Positions 18,769 through 28,193 of a DNA stretch of 64,000 bases are shown piece by piece. Within the stretch, counting starts at the first letter, position 1. Every line of letters starts with the position of its first letter. Below the pieces are notes generated by a model. It ran no database searches. It saw only the letters and a list, made by a program, of their open reading frames with translations, and had not been told where the DNA came from. The stretch is from the NCBI RefSeq assembly GCF_000420505.1, contig NZ_ATVB01000006.1, forward strand, positions 40,443 through 104,442, read 5' to 3'. This stretch comes from Alloscardovia omnicolens DSM 21503. GTDB lineage: Bacteria > Actinomycetota > Actinomycetes > Actinomycetales > Bifidobacteriaceae. The translations under genes and the position numbers were made by a program.

Positions 18769-19740
18769 ATGAGTGAACTCACATATGCGGTAATCGGTGC
18801 TGGTGCAATGGGGTATCGTTATGGCATTTTGCTTCAAGAAGCAGGTAAGAAGGTAGATTTTATTGATGCTTGGGAACCAAATATTGAAGCAGTGAAGGAA
18901 CAAGGCGGCGTATGGGTGAGCCGTGATCATGAGGGCCGTCACTTGGTGCCAGTGAACCTGTATCGTCCAGAAGAATATACAGGAAATCCGGACGTATGGA
19001 TTATCTTCCTCAAGCAGATGCAACTTGAAGATATGCTCAAGCGCTGTGCTCATTTATTCAAAGATCATCAGGTTGTTTTCTCAGCAATGAACGGATGGGG
19101 CCATTTCGAGAAGATTAATCGATACTTCTCAACAGATCGTATCTACGGTGGAACCGCAATTATTGCAACTGTTTTGAACGGTCCTGGCGATGTTGATTTC
19201 ATTGGTAAGAAGGGTACAGGCTCTATGCACATGTGTGCAATGAATGAGCACATTACCGATATTGAACGTGCAATTGCTGATGACTTTACTGCAGCACACA
19301 TGAATCCAGAAATTACCACAGACTTTAAGGGCACATGCATGGCTAAGATTGTGTTCAATTCTGTGGTGAATACCTTATGTACCATGTATCAGATTACTAT
19401 GGGACAATTTGCTGATTACGAAGGCTCCCATGAGATGACTCAGCAGCTTGTTTCCGAAGCATATGCTGTATGTGAAGCCGCTGGTATTCCTATGATTAAC
19501 AGCGTAGATGAAGAAGTTGAATCTATCGAATACGCAAGCCGTGTGGGTAATCCACTGCATTACCCATCTATGTATCAAGACATGATTCACGGACGACCAA
19601 CAGAAGTAGATTATATCAACGGATATATTGCTCAACTCGGACGTGAACATAATGTTGACTGCCGCACCCACGCTTTCTTGACTCATGGCGTGCATTTAGC
19701 AGAACGAGCATTCCAGATTCATCACGCGCAAGAAAAGTAA
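18769..19740 (+). CDS. Ketopantoate reductase-like protein (PanE/ApbA family)
   Basis: 323 residues. The ATG at 18769 is preferred because the AAGGAG box is well spaced from it; the in-frame ATG at 18760 abuts the box. The N-terminal Rossmann motif is VIGAGAMGYRYG (GxGxxG, NADP-binding), and the C-terminal helical domain has KIVFNSVVNTLC, matching the catalytic Lys/Asn region of PanE. The usual reaction is NADPH reduction of 2-dehydropantoate to pantoate for coenzyme A synthesis. No other pantothenate genes are nearby, so a different 2-oxo acid substrate is possible. The gene is flanked by terminators on both sides and so is monocistronic. Confidence 0.8.
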   Translation: MSELTYAVIGAGAMGYRYGILLQEAGKKVDFIDAWEPNIEAVKEQGGVWVSRDHEGRHLVPVNLYRPEEYTGNPDVWIIFLKQMQLEDMLKRCAHLFKDHQVVFSAMNGWGHFEKINRYFSTDRIYGGTAIIATVLNGPGDVDFIGKKGTGSMHMCAMNEHITDIERAIADDFTAAHMNPEITTDFKGTCMAKIVFNSVVNTLCTMYQITMGQFADYEGSHEMTQQLVSEAYAVCEAAGIPMINSVDEEVESIEYASRVGNPLHYPSMYQDMIHGRPTEVDYINGYIAQLGREHNVDCRTHAFLTHGVHLAERAFQIHHAQEK

Positions 19741-19763
19741 AAAAACTATCTTTCCTATATATG

Positions 19764-19803
19764 GGGCTGAGTGCAGCATACTACCGCACTCAGCCCTTTT
19801 CTT
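19764..19803 (+). terminator. Intrinsic terminator after panE-like gene
   Basis: GGGCTGAGTGC (19764-19774) pairs with GCACTCAGCCC (19786-19796), followed by TTTTCTTTTT. An 11-bp perfect stem with a T tract is a confident terminator. Confidence 0.92.
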
Positions 19804-19814
19804 TTTCTGTGTTA

Positions 19815-19910
19815 ATGTGACGAGCGCTCACAGTAATCTCACCTCAAATGTGCAGATAATTATCAGAGTCTTCCGACACGCAATATAAGTGAAGCGCAAT
19901 TGCCTATAAT
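19815..19910 (+). promoter_or_regulatory. Possible promoter and LacI-type operator of pullulanase gene
   Basis: A perfect TATAAT at 19905-19910 lies 52 nt before the GTG start of the pullulanase gene; no convincing -35 box is visible. Upstream, at 19822-19829, is the palindrome GAGCGCTC inside TGTGACGAGCGCTCACAG, which resembles LacI-family operators. Carbohydrate genes in this family of bacteria are commonly LacI-regulated, but the site is inferred only from its symmetry. Confidence 0.35.
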
Positions 19911-19962
19911 ATAACGGTGCCCACAAGGGTAGTGTACAGGAATAAAACCTACGGAGGTCTGC

Positions 19963-22302
19963 GTGCCAGCACAGGAAACTGTTGTGGTGCATTATCATAC
20001 CGCGAACGCTCGCTATGAAGATAGAAGCGTATGGATGTGGAAAGATAATGAAGAAGGTTATCAATACCTTTTAACAGAACGAGATGCTTTCGGAAAGTTC
20101 TGTGTACTCCCTGTACGTTTAAATACCGCCGATAATATGCACGGATATATCAATATCCTTATGCGTAACACTGATTTCTCTTATAAATCTCGAGAATATC
20201 GCATTACTTTACGCAATGATGAACAGCCTACACACGTATGGCTTGTTGAAGGTGACGATACGCTCTACTACTCTTACCAAGCTGCGCTTACGAGCAGGGC
20301 ATGTGCACTGTATGATGTGCATGCTTTTGATATGGCTTTACATCCAGAAGAATTTGACCGTCAATGGGCCTTCGATGGCTGGTTGGGCTACACATATTCA
20401 CCATCCAGCACACAATTTCGCGTATGGGCACCAACTGCTAAGCAGGTCGATCTGCTGATTCTTAGCACTCCCACAGACCAGTCAACCCATACAATAATCC
20501 CCATGACGCGAGGGGATATAAGCGATACTCTTAACCAGAAGCGCAATACTCATGGAGTATGGTTTGCTACGCTGGACGTTGATTGCGACAGTATATCGTA
20601 TGTATATCGTGTGCACCATGCAGATGGTCGCATAGTTGATTCTCCTGATCCGTATGCGCGCGCAGCTACCAGTGATGGATTACAATCGGTGATTTTAAGT
20701 CCGCGTTCCAGGCGTGCAGAAGGTTTTAGCGTCAAACACGGCGATGACGCGGTATGGCGTGTAGAAAATCCTACCTCAGCTGTTATCTGTGAGATGCATA
20801 TTCGCGATTTTACTATTTCGCGCACATCCGGCGTTCCGCGTGCTCTGCGTGGAACCTATATAGGAGCGTGCGAAAGTGGCACAAGCAATACGTATGGGGC
20901 GAGCACAGGTATAGATTATCTTGATCATCAAGGCATAAGTTATGTGCAAATACAGCCAGTTGCTCAATACTATAAGCATTATTTACCGGACGGTCGTAGA
21001 CGCTACAACTGGGGTTATGATCCGTGCAACTATAATGTGCCAGAAGCCTCGTATTCTACGAAGCCGAATAATCCTGCTGCAGCAATTATTGAATTGAAAA
21101 CAATGATTCAGGAGTATCATAATCGCGGTATAGGCGTTATTTTTGACGTTGTTTATAATCATACTTTTTCGAGCGCAACGCATCCGTTCCAGTTAACTGT
21201 TCCGGATTATTTTTACCGTATGAACGCAGACGGTTCTTGTGCAGACGGCTCGGGCTGCGGTAATGAAACGGCTAGCGAAAAGGAAATGTGCCGAAAGTAC
21301 ATGATTGATTCCGTCATGTATTGGGCTGAAGAGTTTAACGTTGACGGATTCCGTTTTGATCTCATGGGATTACATGATATTGAAACAATGAATCAGATTC
21401 GAGAACAACTCGATAGCCTCGACCCACACATTCTTATGTATGGAGAAGGCTGGGATATGGGAGTAAATCTCCCTGCAGACCGTAAAGCGAAGAAAGATAA
21501 TGCAGCGCTTATGCCACGTATTGCTTTCTTTAACGATACAGTTCGAGATGGTGTGAAAGGTGCGGAAGTCTACGGCTATGTAAAAGGTGGTTTCGTCTCT
21601 CATGAAGGTACGGAAGGCATCGTAGCTAAAGGAATTCTAGGAAGTAGTGAGCTAGTCAATTATGATACGCCTCGTCAAGTTCTCAACTATATTGAAGCGC
21701 ATGATAACTATAATCTCAATGATTTACTTACACGTTTACATCCTGACGATGATGAGCTGTGTCATATTCAGCGCGTAGAAGTTGCTAATGCGTTGAACTT
21801 CGTTATGCAAGGTATGACCTTTATGCAAATCGGTCAAGAATTCTTACGCACAAAACTGTATCCAACGGGAGATAATGGCGAGCTGACTTTAGGCGACCGA
21901 TTGAATGCCATGAATAGTTATAACGCTCCTGATGAAGTCAACCGGGTGAATTGGGATCAAGTGACTCAATATCGCGACACTGTCGATTTCGTGCGGCAAT
22001 TGATAACATTCAAAACCTCTTCAGACCTCTTTTCTTACGAAACATATAGTGATGTGCGCAGACACGTGTATGTATGGTCAGCTATCGATAGCTCTGGCAT
22101 TATTGGCTTTGATATAACAGGAGACGATAAAAAGTATCGTATTGTTGCTACTACAGTTGATGTTCCTGTACATAATATGCTTAAAGATTTAGATGGTGCT
22201 CAACTGATTTTATCGAATAATCCTATTCGTATCGAAAAAGAAAAAATCCTTGAGGCATATACTTTTGCTATCTTTGAACAAGTACTCTCAGATGCTTCAT
22301 AA
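19963..22302 (+). CDS. pulA: Type I pullulanase (GH13 debranching enzyme)
   Basis: 779 residues starting at a GTG behind GGAGGT. The enzyme hydrolyses alpha-1,6 branch points of glycogen or pullulan. A CBM41-like domain (about 5-105) precedes a CBM48-like domain (about 130-250, FRVWAPTAKQVDL) and the GH13 barrel. The type I pullulanase signature YNWGYDP lies near 345. Catalytic residues are Asp466 (GFRFDLMG), Glu495 (YGEGWD) and Asp581 (EAHDNYN). There is no signal peptide or anchor, so it acts inside the cell. Its place directly before the glycogen operon fits trimming of branches left by GlgP. It has its own upstream region and is not tightly coupled to glgB (161 nt gap). Confidence 0.93.
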   Translation: MPAQETVVVHYHTANARYEDRSVWMWKDNEEGYQYLLTERDAFGKFCVLPVRLNTADNMHGYINILMRNTDFSYKSREYRITLRNDEQPTHVWLVEGDDTLYYSYQAALTSRACALYDVHAFDMALHPEEFDRQWAFDGWLGYTYSPSSTQFRVWAPTAKQVDLLILSTPTDQSTHTIIPMTRGDISDTLNQKRNTHGVWFATLDVDCDSISYVYRVHHADGRIVDSPDPYARAATSDGLQSVILSPRSRRAEGFSVKHGDDAVWRVENPTSAVICEMHIRDFTISRTSGVPRALRGTYIGACESGTSNTYGASTGIDYLDHQGISYVQIQPVAQYYKHYLPDGRRRYNWGYDPCNYNVPEASYSTKPNNPAAAIIELKTMIQEYHNRGIGVIFDVVYNHTFSSATHPFQLTVPDYFYRMNADGSCADGSGCGNETASEKEMCRKYMIDSVMYWAEEFNVDGFRFDLMGLHDIETMNQIREQLDSLDPHILMYGEGWDMGVNLPADRKAKKDNAALMPRIAFFNDTVRDGVKGAEVYGYVKGGFVSHEGTEGIVAKGILGSSELVNYDTPRQVLNYIEAHDNYNLNDLLTRLHPDDDELCHIQRVEVANALNFVMQGMTFMQIGQEFLRTKLYPTGDNGELTLGDRLNAMNSYNAPDEVNRVNWDQVTQYRDTVDFVRQLITFKTSSDLFSYETYSDVRRHVYVWSAIDSSGIIGFDITGDDKKYRIVATTVDVPVHNMLKDLDGAQLILSNNPIRIEKEKILEAYTFAIFEQVLSDAS

Positions 22303-22469
22303 AAGAGTCTGAGCTTTCAACCATAAGAGTGAGAAGGCGCTAAAAATCAAGGAAAAGAAGTTAGCTATCTTACAATATGATTGATAAATGAACAGTTTGG
22401 TCTTTCCTTACCCAAAAACCTTTCAAAACGAGTACACTGGACTTAAGGAGAGGTTAAGGGGGAATGCTT

Positions 22470-24404
22470 ATGGAAACGCATGAGGCTTTACGGACTTTTG
22501 GCACGGGAGAAAATTTCCATGCTCAACATTATTTCGGTTTTCACCGAGAGACGAGAGAGGGAGAGGAAGGCTACGTCTTCAGAGTGTGGGCTCCGAACGC
22601 GCAACATCTAGCTCTTATTGGAGAATTCACAAACTGGCAAGACAATCCAATAGGTATGTCCTGCAATGAAGCGGGAGTGTGGGAAGTTTTCACCACTGCG
22701 CCACAAATTGGCGAGCGCTATAAATTCCTCGTTACTCGTGCAGACGGATCTGTTGTGGAAAAAATTGATCCTTTTGCTTTTTATCTAGAACCACGTCCTG
22801 GCACTGCCGCCATTATTACTGATTTTCCAGAGAAAAAATGGAAAGACGGCTTATGGCTGGGGCGCCGTAAGCGTTTTGGTTTCCGTAATCGCCCAGTCAA
22901 TATTTACGAAGTGCATGCCTCCTCGTGGAAAGAGCACGAAGACGGCACTCCATACCAGTTTGCTGAGCTAAAAGATGAGCTTATCCCTTACTTGGTGAAG
23001 ATGAACTACACCCATGTGGAGTTCATGCCACTGATGGCTCATCCGCTGGGAATGAGCTGGGGCTACCAGCTTATGGGCTATTTTGCGTTTGAGCACACAT
23101 ATGGAACTCCTCGAGATTTCCAAGACTTCGTAGAAGAATGCCATAAGAATAATATTGGTGTTATTGTGGACTGGGTTCCTGGGCATTTTACAGTCAACGA
23201 TGATGCTTTGGCTTTCTATGATGGAACGCCTACCTTTGAATATCAAGATCCAGATCGTGCGCATAACCGAGGTTGGGGAGCACTGAACTTTGATTTAGGA
23301 AAGAACCAAGTGCAGTCTTTCCTTATTTCCTCAGTAAAGTTCTGGATTGATTACTATCATTTGGACGGTATTCGTGTTGATGCGGTCAGCAATATGATTT
23401 ACCGCAATTACGATATTGGTCCTTGGACGCCTAATAAGGATGGCGGTACTCGTGACTATGAGGGCTTCGGCTTCTTACAGAAGATGAACGCTGTTATTAA
23501 AGGCTATTATCCTGATGTTATGATGATTGCTGAAGAAAGTTCCAGCGATACAAAGGTAACCGGTCCTATTGAATGGGATGCCTTGGGCTTTGATTACAAG
23601 TGGAATATGGGTTGGATGAACGATATTTTGAAGTTCTATGAAGAAGACCCAGTGTATCGTAAATATGATTTTAACTTGGTCACTTTCAGCTTCATGTATG
23701 CCTTTGCGGAGAACTTTATTCTTCCGTTCTCACATGACGAGGTAGTGCACGGTAAGAAGAGCCTCATGCATAAAATGTGGGGAGACCGCTACAACCAGTT
23801 TGCTGGACTGCGTAATCTGTATACCTACCAGATATGCCATCCGGGTAAGAAGCTGCTGTTCATGGGTAGCGAGTATGGGCAGTTCTTGGAGTGGAAGTAT
23901 GATGAGCAACTCGAGTGGTCTAATTTAGACGATGAGATGAACTCGAAAATGCAAAACTTCACTGCTCAGCTCAATCAGTTCTACAAAGATAATTCACCTT
24001 TGTGGAAGATTGATAATAGCTATGATGGTCTCGAAATTATTGATGCAGATAATACTAACGAAAGTGTGTTGTCCTTTATTCGCAAAAACGATAAGGGCGA
24101 GTTCCTCATCTGTGTATTCAATATGGCTCCAGTTGAACGCCGAGGTTTTACTATTGGCGTTCCTGTTGCTGGTGAATATGAAGAAGTGTGGAACACGGAA
24201 ATGCGTGAATTCGGTGGTGTCTGGAAGCAAAACAATCCACATACTCATACGCAACCAGGATTATGGAAAGACTATCAGCAAAGTCTCACCTTCACTGCTC
24301 CAGCTTTAGGTGCCAGCATTTGGAAGCTTAAACGTAAAGACGCGGTTCATAAAAAGCGTCAGGTATCCAAGAAAAAGTCAACCACACAGTCGAATGCGAA
24401 ATAA
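22470..24404 (+). CDS. glgB: 1,4-alpha-glucan branching enzyme
   Basis: Forms alpha-1,6 branches in glycogen. The ATG at 22470 suits the AAGGGGG box; an ATG at 22464 lies too close to it. The ~644-residue protein is of the short class without the extra N-terminal domain of E. coli GlgB. CBM48 ([17 protein letters not shown]) is followed by the GH13 barrel with VDWVPGHF, the nucleophile motif [10 protein letters not shown], the acid motif IAEESSS and [11 protein letters not shown] Lys/Ser/Thr-rich tail closes it. It leads the glgBCDAP set; the next gene starts 46 nt later. Confidence 0.95.
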   Translation: METHEALRTFGTGENFHAQHYFGFHRETREGEEGYVFRVWAPNAQHLALIGEFTNWQDNPIGMSCNEAGVWEVFTTAPQIGERYKFLVTRADGSVVEKIDPFAFYLEPRPGTAAIITDFPEKKWKDGLWLGRRKRFGFRNRPVNIYEVHASSWKEHEDGTPYQFAELKDELIPYLVKMNYTHVEFMPLMAHPLGMSWGYQLMGYFAFEHTYGTPRDFQDFVEECHKNNIGVIVDWVPGHFTVNDDALAFYDGTPTFEYQDPDRAHNRGWGALNFDLGKNQVQSFLISSVKFWIDYYHLDGIRVDAVSNMIYRNYDIGPWTPNKDGGTRDYEGFGFLQKMNAVIKGYYPDVMMIAEESSSDTKVTGPIEWDALGFDYKWNMGWMNDILKFYEEDPVYRKYDFNLVTFSFMYAFAENFILPFSHDEVVHGKKSLMHKMWGDRYNQFAGLRNLYTYQICHPGKKLLFMGSEYGQFLEWKYDEQLEWSNLDDEMNSKMQNFTAQLNQFYKDNSPLWKIDNSYDGLEIIDADNTNESVLSFIRKNDKGEFLICVFNMAPVERRGFTIGVPVAGEYEEVWNTEMREFGGVWKQNNPHTHTQPGLWKDYQQSLTFTAPALGASIWKLKRKDAVHKKRQVSKKKSTTQSNAK

Positions 24405-24450
24405 CTCATCATGTTTTAGACTACAAGTACAAGAATAAGGAGGTCATTCG

Positions 24451-25590
24451 ATGAAGAATGAAATGTTAGCTCTTATCTTGGCGGGAGGTCAGGGTTCTCG
24501 CTTAGGTAAGTTAACCCAGAATATTGCTAAGCCTGCTGTACAGTTTGGTGGGCGATATCGCATTATCGATTTCGCTTTATCGAACTGCGCAAACTCAGGT
24601 GTGCGAAATGTTGGTGTTATTACGCAGTATCAGCCTTTGGCCTTGAACGCGCATATTGGAAACGGCTCTAGTTGGGGTTTGAATGGTGTAAATTCAGGTG
24701 TATCCATTTTGCAGCCATACTCGGCTACAGAAGGTAACCGCTGGTTCCAAGGCACCAGCCATGCGGTGTATCAGAATATTAACTACATCGATAGCATCAA
24801 TCCAGAATATGTGCTCATCCTCTCAGGTGACCATATCTACAAGATGGATTACGACGATATGCTTCGCCAGCACAAAGAAAATGACGCATCCCTTTCGGTT
24901 GCAGTTATTAACGTGCCGTACGAAGAGGCTAGTCGTTTCGGTATTATGAACACCGATTCGCATGGCCGCATTGTCGAATTCGAAGAAAAGCCAGCTCAGC
25001 CAAAGTCAACCAAGGCTTCTATGGGGATTTACATCTTCACATGGTCTCGTTTGCGCGAGCTGTTAGTGAATGCCGATAAAAATAATGTAGATATGCTCGA
25101 CTTCGGTCATAATGTTATTCCGGCCTACCTTAAGGCCGATGAGCGCGTCTACACCTATGAATTCGAAGGCTACTGGAAAGACGTGGGCACAATCGACTCC
25201 CTGTGGGAGGCGAATATGGAGTATATTGGCGAAAACAATGTGCTCAACTCACGCGACCGCTCCTGGAAGATTTACTCCAAGAACCTTATTTCGCCACCTC
25301 ACTTTATCGACGGCACTGCCGATGTTAAAGACTCGCTGGTCGTCGATGGCTGCTTTGTGAGCGGCGAAGTAAAGCATTCGATTTTGTCGACGAATGTGCA
25401 GGTAAAAACCGGTGCTGTTATCGAAGACTCCTTTATTATGAGTGGCGCTATTGTGAGCCAAGGCGCTCATATTAAGCGCGCCATTATTGGTGAAGGAGCA
25501 ATTATTGGCGATGACGTCGTGATTGATGGCACAGACGAAATTCAGGTCATAGGATACAACGAAGTAGTAGGAGTTGCTGATGAAGCTTGA
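24451..25590 (+). CDS. glgC: Glucose-1-phosphate adenylyltransferase, catalytic subunit
   Basis: Makes ADP-glucose, the glycogen precursor, from glucose-1-phosphate and ATP. 379 residues with an AAGGAGG box. The nucleotidyltransferase signature [13 protein letters not shown] is intact near residue 10, together with [15 protein letters not shown] and the [10 protein letters not shown] metal-binding segment. A C-terminal left-handed beta-helix (residues ~280-370) carries regularly spaced hydrophobic repeats. Its stop overlaps the glgD start, and the product probably forms a hetero-oligomer with GlgD. Sequence style is closer to Bacillus/Clostridium GlgC than to the single GlgC usual in actinobacteria (judged by eye). 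Confidence 0.95.
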   Translation: MKNEMLALILAGGQGSRLGKLTQNIAKPAVQFGGRYRIIDFALSNCANSGVRNVGVITQYQPLALNAHIGNGSSWGLNGVNSGVSILQPYSATEGNRWFQGTSHAVYQNINYIDSINPEYVLILSGDHIYKMDYDDMLRQHKENDASLSVAVINVPYEEASRFGIMNTDSHGRIVEFEEKPAQPKSTKASMGIYIFTWSRLRELLVNADKNNVDMLDFGHNVIPAYLKADERVYTYEFEGYWKDVGTIDSLWEANMEYIGENNVLNSRDRSWKIYSKNLISPPHFIDGTADVKDSLVVDGCFVSGEVKHSILSTNVQVKTGAVIEDSFIMSGAIVSQGAHIKRAIIGEGAIIGDDVVIDGTDEIQVIGYNEVVGVADEA

Positions 25591-26719
25591 TAAGTACACC
25601 GCTATCTTGGGTAATACCGTTGGCTACCCAGATATGGAGGGTTTAACAGCTCAGCGTCCAATGGCCAGCCTCCCGTTCGACGGTAAGTACCGTTTAGTCG
25701 ACTTCCAGCTGTCGAGCTTGGCAAATGCTGGTATTCGAAGTGTCTACGGTATTTTCCAGCGCGATAATATTAGTTCGATTTTCGACCACATACGCAGTGG
25801 TCGTGAATGGGGGCTCGATACCTTGCTGAGCCACTGGTATCTTGGCTTCTACAACACGAAGTATAGCGAAAACACAACAGATCGTGCCTACTATGAGCAG
25901 CTGTTGCGCTTCCTCAAGCGCTCCGGTAGCGATCGCACGGTTTATATGGGGTGCGATATTTTATGCAATATCGATTTAGAACAGGTTATTCACCTCTCCG
26001 AAGCACACGATAGCAAGCTGACCGTCGTCTACAAGCGTGTTCCACGTTCCATGGTTACCCCAGGTAATGCTCTTCTCGATGTTACCGACGAAGACCGCGT
26101 GCTCTCCGTCAGCTCGGGAAGCGTGCCAGAAGGGGATAATCTTTTGAATATGTCGGCCGATATTTTCGTAGCCGACACGCAATGGCTTATCGAACACATG
26201 GAACAGGAAATTCAAGAAGAGCATCCTCGCAAGTTGCGTTTCTTGCTGCGTAGCCTGCTGGTCGACAACGATGCGTCCGCTTTTAGCTACACGGGTTATC
26301 TGTCGAATATCTTCTCGGTAAAATCCTATTTCGACGCGAATATGGATATGCTCGAGTCTGAAAACTTCTACTCCCTGCTGTACTCCAATCAGAAGGTGTA
26401 CACGAAGGTAAAGAATGAGGAGTCTACGTATTTCTCCCCAGACTGTGATGTAGAAAACTCTCAGTTTGCCTCCGGTAGCATCGTGAAGGGTCGCGTAAAC
26501 CGTTCGATTATTTCGCGAAACTGCTATCTCGATAGCACGAGTGACGTGTGCCATACCATTGCTTTCTCGAAGGTAACAGTGGAGCAGGGTGCTCACGTTG
26601 ACTACGCAATTCTCGATAAGAACGTTGTTGTTGCTCCAGGCGTTACTATTCAAGGCACACCAGACAAGCCTGTGGTTGTGGTCAAGGGTACGCATGTTCA
26701 GGAGGATATTATCCGATGA
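25580..26719 (+). CDS. glgD: GlgD, regulatory paralogue of ADP-glucose pyrophosphorylase
   Basis: 379 residues. The ATG at 25580 has GGAG at the right distance; it overlaps glgC by 11 nt. It is homologous to GlgC ([23 protein letters not shown]) but lacks the catalytic loop: where GlgC has LAGGQGSRL, this protein has [13 protein letters not shown]. In Firmicutes GlgD is known to raise GlgC activity in a heterotetramer rather than to catalyse. The C-terminal beta-helix is present. Its stop overlaps the glgA ATG by four bases, implying coupled translation. Confidence 0.93.
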   Translation: MKLDKYTAILGNTVGYPDMEGLTAQRPMASLPFDGKYRLVDFQLSSLANAGIRSVYGIFQRDNISSIFDHIRSGREWGLDTLLSHWYLGFYNTKYSENTTDRAYYEQLLRFLKRSGSDRTVYMGCDILCNIDLEQVIHLSEAHDSKLTVVYKRVPRSMVTPGNALLDVTDEDRVLSVSSGSVPEGDNLLNMSADIFVADTQWLIEHMEQEIQEEHPRKLRFLLRSLLVDNDASAFSYTGYLSNIFSVKSYFDANMDMLESENFYSLLYSNQKVYTKVKNEESTYFSPDCDVENSQFASGSIVKGRVNRSIISRNCYLDSTSDVCHTIAFSKVTVEQGAHVDYAILDKNVVVAPGVTIQGTPDKPVVVVKGTHVQEDIIR

Positions 26720-28152
26720 AGGTACTATTTGTAGCCGCTGAAGGCTCACCTTTTGCCAAAGTGGGTGGTTTGGGCGATGTTATAGGAGCACTTCCTAAAT
26801 CCTTAGCAGCGCGCGGACATGAGGTAGCGGTTGTTATGCCGTACTACGACACCGTTGCACGCAATTTTGCCGACCAGGTAGAAGACGTTATGTACTTCTT
26901 TACGAACGTGGGTTGGCGTCACGAGTATGTGGGGGTCAAGCGCTTGGAACTGTCGGGCGTTACCTTCTACTTTATTGATAACGAGCGTTACTTCTTCCGC
27001 GGTCACGTTTATGGCGATATGGATGATGGTGAGCGTTTTGCTTTCTTCCAGTTAGCAGCTGTAGAGCTGATGGAAAAGGTTGATTTTATTCCAGATATTC
27101 TGCACGTGAACGATTACCATACAGCGATGATTCCTTTCCTCGTGAAGGAAAAATATCGTTGGATTGAAGCCTATAAGAATATTCGCACCGTGCTTACTAT
27201 TCACAACTTGCAGTTCCAAGGCGTTTTTGACCCTTCTACTCTCAGCGATTTCTTTGGCGTGGGTATGGAACGTTACGAAGATGGCACAGTACGTTGGGAC
27301 AACGCTCTGAATTGGCTGAAAACAGGTATTCTTTACGCTGATCGTGTAACAACGGTATCCCCAAGTTATGCACAAGAAATCATGACAAGTGATTTCGGTC
27401 AAGGTTTGGATCAAGTGCTCCGTATGGAATCTGGAAAGCTTTCCGGTATTACGAACGGTATTGATACGGACATCTTTAATCCTCAAACCGATAAGCGTAT
27501 CCCGCATCATTTCTCTGCCGACGATATGGCGGGCAAAGCGCTCAACAAAGCGGCTTTGCAAGAAGGAGTCGGCTTGCCGGTTCGTCATGATGTGCCGTTG
27601 TTCGGTATCGTGTCGCGCTTAACAGATCAAAAAGGTTTCGGTCTGGTGGTTAGCGAACTCAACGCGCTCGTGCAGCACGATATTCAAATCGTGGTGCTCG
27701 GTACAGGATATCCGGAGTACGAGCATTCCTTCTCCTGGTTTGCCGACGTGTATCCAGATAAAATCAGTGTGCGCATAACTTTCGATATCGACCTGGCTCA
27801 GCTCATCTATGCAGGTAGCGACGGTTTCCTTATGCCAAGCGCGTTCGAGCCATGCGGATTATCGCAAATGATGGCCATGCGTTACGGTACTATTCCTGTG
27901 GTTCACGAGGTGGGCGGTCTCAAAGATACTGTGCAGCCATACAATCAGTTCGACAATACGGGTACTGGTTTTGGTTTTAGTGATTTTAATGGCTACTGGT
28001 TTACGCAAACCGTGCTCAAAGCGGTGAACCTGTATAAGGATGAGCCAGAGAAGTTCGCTCAACTTCAACAACGTGCTATGTCTACAGATTTCTCGTGGGA
28101 GAATGCGTGCTCTCAGTACGAGAATCTCTACGATGCGATTCGTGTAGACTAA
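26716..28152 (+). CDS. glgA: Glycogen synthase (ADP-glucose, GT5)
   Basis: 478 residues. Elongates alpha-1,4-glucan from ADP-glucose. The GT5 motif KVGGLGDV (Lys15 binds the sugar nucleotide) sits at the N-terminus, [12 protein letters not shown] in the middle, and the C-terminal [25 protein letters not shown] donor-binding segment is intact. The GT-B two-domain length is standard. The start codon overlaps the glgD stop (ATGA). This is the bacterial GT5 enzyme, not the GT4 GlgM type found in mycobacteria. Confidence 0.95.
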   Translation: MKVLFVAAEGSPFAKVGGLGDVIGALPKSLAARGHEVAVVMPYYDTVARNFADQVEDVMYFFTNVGWRHEYVGVKRLELSGVTFYFIDNERYFFRGHVYGDMDDGERFAFFQLAAVELMEKVDFIPDILHVNDYHTAMIPFLVKEKYRWIEAYKNIRTVLTIHNLQFQGVFDPSTLSDFFGVGMERYEDGTVRWDNALNWLKTGILYADRVTTVSPSYAQEIMTSDFGQGLDQVLRMESGKLSGITNGIDTDIFNPQTDKRIPHHFSADDMAGKALNKAALQEGVGLPVRHDVPLFGIVSRLTDQKGFGLVVSELNALVQHDIQIVVLGTGYPEYEHSFSWFADVYPDKISVRITFDIDLAQLIYAGSDGFLMPSAFEPCGLSQMMAMRYGTIPVVHEVGGLKDTVQPYNQFDNTGTGFGFSDFNGYWFTQTVLKAVNLYKDEPEKFAQLQQRAMSTDFSWENACSQYENLYDAIRVD

Positions 28153-28193
28153 ACGCAGCGACGTCGTCATACTCTATGTGAAAGGGTGTATTC